8,499 nt of DNA, from the NCBI GenBank assembly GCA_021160785.1, contig JAGHBX010000215.1:1-8499 (forward strand). The letters run 5' to 3'. Under the pieces are notes generated by a model. That model did no database searches and was not told where the DNA came from. It was given only the letters and a program-made list of their open reading frames with translations. The position numbers were made by a program, and so were the translations under genes. Source of the stretch: Planctomycetota bacterium. GTDB taxonomy: Bacteria; Planctomycetota; Phycisphaerae; Sedimentisphaerales; Anaerohalosphaeraceae. This document shows positions 6,302-8,499 of this stretch, piece after piece. How positions within the stretch are numbered: the stretch's first letter is position 1; the number at the start of each line of letters is the position of its first letter.

Positions 6302-7444
6302 TTAGCCGCACATGTTTTTGAGAAACCATTGCAGGTTGCAGGAGAAGGTTGTACCGTTGTCGGCGTTTTGGGAGGTGCGGCTGATCATGAATCGTTTTTT
6401 TGCTTTGATCATGCCGGCGGTCCTGTCGAGTCGCTGCATGTCAGACGGCGCCGGGGACGAAGTGAGTTTGATTTCAATGGCCCACAATTCGCTTCCGACG
6501 TCGAGCACAAGGTCAAGCTCGTAGCCGTCGGCGGTTCTGAAAAAGTACGGCTCGAACTGCTTGCCCGTCAGCTTCATGGTGCTGATAACCTGTTCGACAA
6601 CGAATCCCTCCCAGCTTGCGCCTATCCATGGCCGGCTGAAGAGTTCGTCTTCGTCGGCGACATTGTTGAGGGCATGAAGCATGCCGCTGTCACGCCAATA
6701 CACCTTATGACTCTTGACAAGCCTCTTCTTGAGATTGGTATGCCAGGGGGGGAGCCTCCGGATCAGAAATGCACCGTCGAGATAATCAAGATAGGTGTTG
6801 ACTGTCTTGTAGGAGATGTCAAGGCTCCGGGCTATCTGGGAGGCGTTGAGGGTTTGGGCGTGTACAACCGCGAGCATCTTGAAAAGGCGCTGCGTGAGTT
6901 GCGGCTTGGCGGCAAGCCCCCACGTGGGCAGATCTCTGGCTGTGAGCAGTTGGATATAATCGCGATGCCATTGCGGATACGCGATATGACGCAGTATGCC
7001 GCCGTCCGGATAGCCGCCGTAGAGCCACAAGCTCTTGCGCTTGCCTGCGGGAAGTTCACTCCAGAGGAAAGGGGTCAGTTCGATCAGCGACATTCGTCCG
7101 ACAAGCGATTCGGAGACGTGCTTCATTAAAGCAGGTGACACCGAACCCAGCAGAAGAAACCGTCCGTGATGTTTTCGACGCCGGTCTATCTCGCCGCGCA
7201 ACCTCCTGAAAAGCTCGGGCCATTCCTGTGCTTCGTCCAGAATTATCAGACGGTCGCCGTCGACAAGATTCTGCCATCGCAGGTCGAGGCTGACCCTGTC
7301 GGCCTCTTGTTCGAGATCAAAATAGTGCCCGCCCAGGTTCCGAGCCAGCGTTGTTTTGCCGGATTGCCTTGGCCCAACAAGCGCCACAGCGGGGTATTCG
7401 GCAAGCCTCTGCTCAACGACATGGCTGTAGGTTCTTTTTATCAT
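6302..7444 (-). CDS. AAA-family ATPase with DUF4143 C-terminal domain
   Basis: A lone ATPase of the AAA_14/DUF4143 family, 380 residues from the ATG at 7442-7444. Walker A is GPRQSGKTT (24-32, K30), Walker B is LIILDEAQ (66-73, D70 and E71), the sensor-1 region is LLLGSVSPALM, and VGRM (R117) may supply the arginine finger. A winged-helix-like part follows (NASQIARSLDISYKTVNTYL), then the nuclease-like DUF4143 core with D311 in ELDLVL and E324/K326 in WAIEIKL, resembling a PD-(D/E)XK pattern. The family's role is unknown; it is patchily distributed, often in multiple copies, and commonly transferred between genomes. The start is uncertain. ATG 7444 gives the usual MIKR opening and sits at the predicted transcription start; ATG 7453 has AGGAA 12 nt upstream; TTG 7465 adds four more residues. 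It is oriented against both flanking genes, so it forms its own transcription unit. Confidence 0.92.
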   Translation of the reverse strand: MIKRTYSHVVEQRLAEYPAVALVGPRQSGKTTLARNLGGHYFDLEQEADRVSLDLRWQNLVDGDRLIILDEAQEWPELFRRLRGEIDRRRKHHGRFLLLGSVSPALMKHVSESLVGRMSLIELTPFLWSELPAGKRKSLWLYGGYPDGGILRHIAYPQWHRDYIQLLTARDLPTWGLAAKPQLTQRLFKMLAVVHAQTLNASQIARSLDISYKTVNTYLDYLDGAFLIRRLPPWHTNLKKRLVKSHKVYWRDSGMLHALNNVADEDELFSRPWIGASWEGFVVEQVISTMKLTGKQFEPYFFRTADGYELDLVLDVGSELWAIEIKLTSSPAPSDMQRLDRTAGMIKAKKRFMISRTSQNADNGTTFSCNLQWFLKNMCG

Positions 7445-7451
7445 ATTTTGC

Positions 7452-7479
7452 ATTTTAGAAATCAATTCCTAATTTGCAA
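7452..7479 (-). promoter_or_regulatory. Candidate promoter of the ATPase gene, possibly leaderless
   Basis: On the - strand TTGCAA (7479-7474) and TAAAAT (7457-7452) are 16 nt apart. Seven bases further on is the ATG at 7444, exactly where transcription would start. If real, the mRNA would have little or no 5' leader, which fits the lack of a Shine-Dalgarno site before that ATG. The hexamers are identical to those of the flavoprotein promoter. Confidence 0.4.
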
Positions 7480-7529
7480 GGTTTTTTCCCGTAGATTTGC
7501 AGCCGGCGTGGTGAGGTGAAGAAGGGTTA

Positions 7530-7559
7530 TTGGACGGGGCGAGGCCGACATGGTATAAT
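7530..7559 (+). promoter_or_regulatory. Extended -10 promoter of the ADP-ribosylglycohydrolase-like gene
   Basis: A perfect TATAAT (7554-7559) is preceded by TGG (7551-7553), forming an extended -10 element. The -35 region is weak: TTGGAC (7530-7535) at an 18-nt spacer. The expected transcription start near 7566 gives a leader of about 50 nt ending in a full-length Shine-Dalgarno sequence. Confidence 0.55.
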
Positions 7560-7616
7560 TTAGGATATATCGGAAGAATGACAGGGCAAATCAGGTCTTT
7601 TTTAAGGAGGTGTGTT

Positions 7617-8499
7617 ATGCGCAGGACAATGACTTTGGTGTTGCTGGTTGGTGTGATTTTTTGTGTTTGTTCGCCGCAGGCTTTTTCGAAGGAAAAGGTT
7701 CGGCGGCTCCCCGTTGACGAGTACCTCGACAAGATGAAGGCCGGGTGGATCGGTCAGATGGCCGGTGTCGGCTGGGGCGGGCCGACGGAGTTTAGATGGA
7801 AGGGCGAAATCATCCCCGAAGACAGGATGCCCAAGTGGAAGCCGGAGATGATAAACCAGTTCAACCAGGACGACATCTACGTCGAAATGACCTTCATGCG
7901 CACGCTGGAGTTGTACGGCCTGGATGTCTCGATCCGTCAGGCGGGCATCGATTTCGCCAATAGCGGCTATCGCCTGTGGCACGCCAACCGCGCCGGCCGG
8001 GACAATCTGCGAAACGGCATCGCGCCGCCCGATTCGGGTCATCCTAAGTTCAACAATCACGCCGACGATATCGACTACCAGATCGAGGCCGATTACGCCG
8101 GCCTTATCTCACCGGGTCTGCCTAATGTTGCGATTGAATTAGGTGAAACTTTCGGACGCCTGATGAATTACGGCGACGGCCTCTACGGCGGCCAGTTTGT
8201 GGGAGGCATGTACGCCGAAGCATTCTTCGAGACGGACATGCTCAAAATCGTCGAGGCGGGCCTTGCATGTGTCCCCGCCAAAAGCCAGTTTGCAGAATGT
8301 ATCCGCGACGTGCTCAAATGGCACAAGGACAATCCCGACGACTGGCAAAAGACCTGGACACGGATTGAACAAAAGTACCATGACAATCCTGCCTACCGCA
8401 GGTTCTCCTGCGACAAGGGCGATTTCGATATTGACGCAAAGATCAACGCGGCCTATATCGTGATGGGCCTGCTTTACGGTGAAGGCGATATTGACAAGA
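7617..8499 (+). CDS. Exported ADP-ribosylglycohydrolase-like protein (3' end missing)
   Basis: The reading frame is open from the ATG at 7617 to the end of the window: 294 codons without a stop, so the C-terminus is missing. The start is fixed by TAAGGAGGT (7603-7611), a 9-base match to the 16S rRNA tail, 5 nt upstream. The first 24 residues (MRRTMTLVLLVGVIFC, then SPQAFS) form a signal peptide with likely cleavage after AFS. The mature part has the ADP-ribosylglycohydrolase pattern: KMKAGWIGQMAGVGWGG (39-55), the first metal-site segment QDDIYVEMTF (84-93), NNHADDIDYQIEADYAGLISPG (146-167) and GGQFVGGMYAEAFFETD (191-207). The visible end, MGLLYGEGDIDK, is where relatives lead into the second metal motif (DTD type), which would lie beyond 8499. 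Family members remove ADP-ribose or related groups from proteins or small molecules; the exported planctomycete and Bacteroidetes members are of unknown substrate and may act on glycosides. Confidence 0.87.
   Translation, partial: MRRTMTLVLLVGVIFCVCSPQAFSKEKVRRLPVDEYLDKMKAGWIGQMAGVGWGGPTEFRWKGEIIPEDRMPKWKPEMINQFNQDDIYVEMTFMRTLELYGLDVSIRQAGIDFANSGYRLWHANRAGRDNLRNGIAPPDSGHPKFNNHADDIDYQIEADYAGLISPGLPNVAIELGETFGRLMNYGDGLYGGQFVGGMYAEAFFETDMLKIVEAGLACVPAKSQFAECIRDVLKWHKDNPDDWQKTWTRIEQKYHDNPAYRRFSCDKGDFDIDAKINAAYIVMGLLYGEGDIDK

Noticed and set aside
6329..7129. 266-residue open frame on the + strand opposite the ATPase
   Set aside because: It lies fully antisense to a clear AAA/DUF4143 gene and its protein resembles no family I recognise.
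6249..7617. Direct repeats or insertion scars flanking the ATPase gene
   Set aside because: The two flanks (6249-6301 and 7466-7550) were compared by eye and show no shared direct repeat or terminal inverted repeat.
8197..8463. 88-residue + strand frame at the right end
   Set aside because: It is an out-of-frame shadow of the open-ended ADP-ribosylglycohydrolase-like gene.

Overview
The window looks like a chromosomal segment from an anaerobic or facultative bacterium, most plausibly a planctomycete of the Phycisphaerae/Sedimentisphaerales type. That placement is inference. It rests on two secreted proteins of families common in that group (a DUF1593 nucleoside-hydrolase-like protein and an exported ADP-ribosylglycohydrolase-like protein), an iron-sulfur flavoprotein typical of anaerobes, a kinase with an HDLRSPLVN H-box and a long helical hairpin, and a CTCTGTG-type dispersed repeat. 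No rRNA, tRNA, CRISPR array, transposase or phage gene was seen.

Layout, left to right. Bases 46-111 hold a repeat with a 9-nt period and an imperfect inverted arm. Next come two RNA-centred housekeeping genes on the + strand, rpsT (ribosomal protein bS20) and rnr (RNase R, all four catalytic aspartates present). After a 288-nt gap with a good promoter and a structured leader there is a translationally coupled pair: a 94-residue three-helix membrane protein and a membrane histidine kinase with its own three-helix input domain. No response regulator is adjacent. An iron-sulfur flavoprotein gene converges on the kinase from the - strand. Divergent from it, with a separate promoter, is an exported DUF1593 protein. 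A lone AAA/DUF4143 ATPase follows on the - strand. The last gene is an exported ADP-ribosylglycohydrolase-like protein with a perfect Shine-Dalgarno sequence, cut by the window end.

How the genes work together. rpsT and rnr may share a transcript. The small membrane protein and the kinase almost certainly act together: they overlap by one base (TGATG) and have the same membrane topology with matching spacing, so the small protein looks like a detached copy of the kinase's sensor domain. The two exported hydrolase-like proteins may both process ribosides or glycosides outside the cytoplasm, with the ATPase gene lying between them in opposite orientation.

The most interesting points are the duplicated three-helix sensor module, the leader in front of it (hairpin, GGAGG in the loop, eight-codon reading frame overlapping the next start), and a possible leaderless transcript for the ATPase gene, whose promoter hexamers are identical to those of the flavoprotein gene. 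No clearly new defence or mobile system was found.
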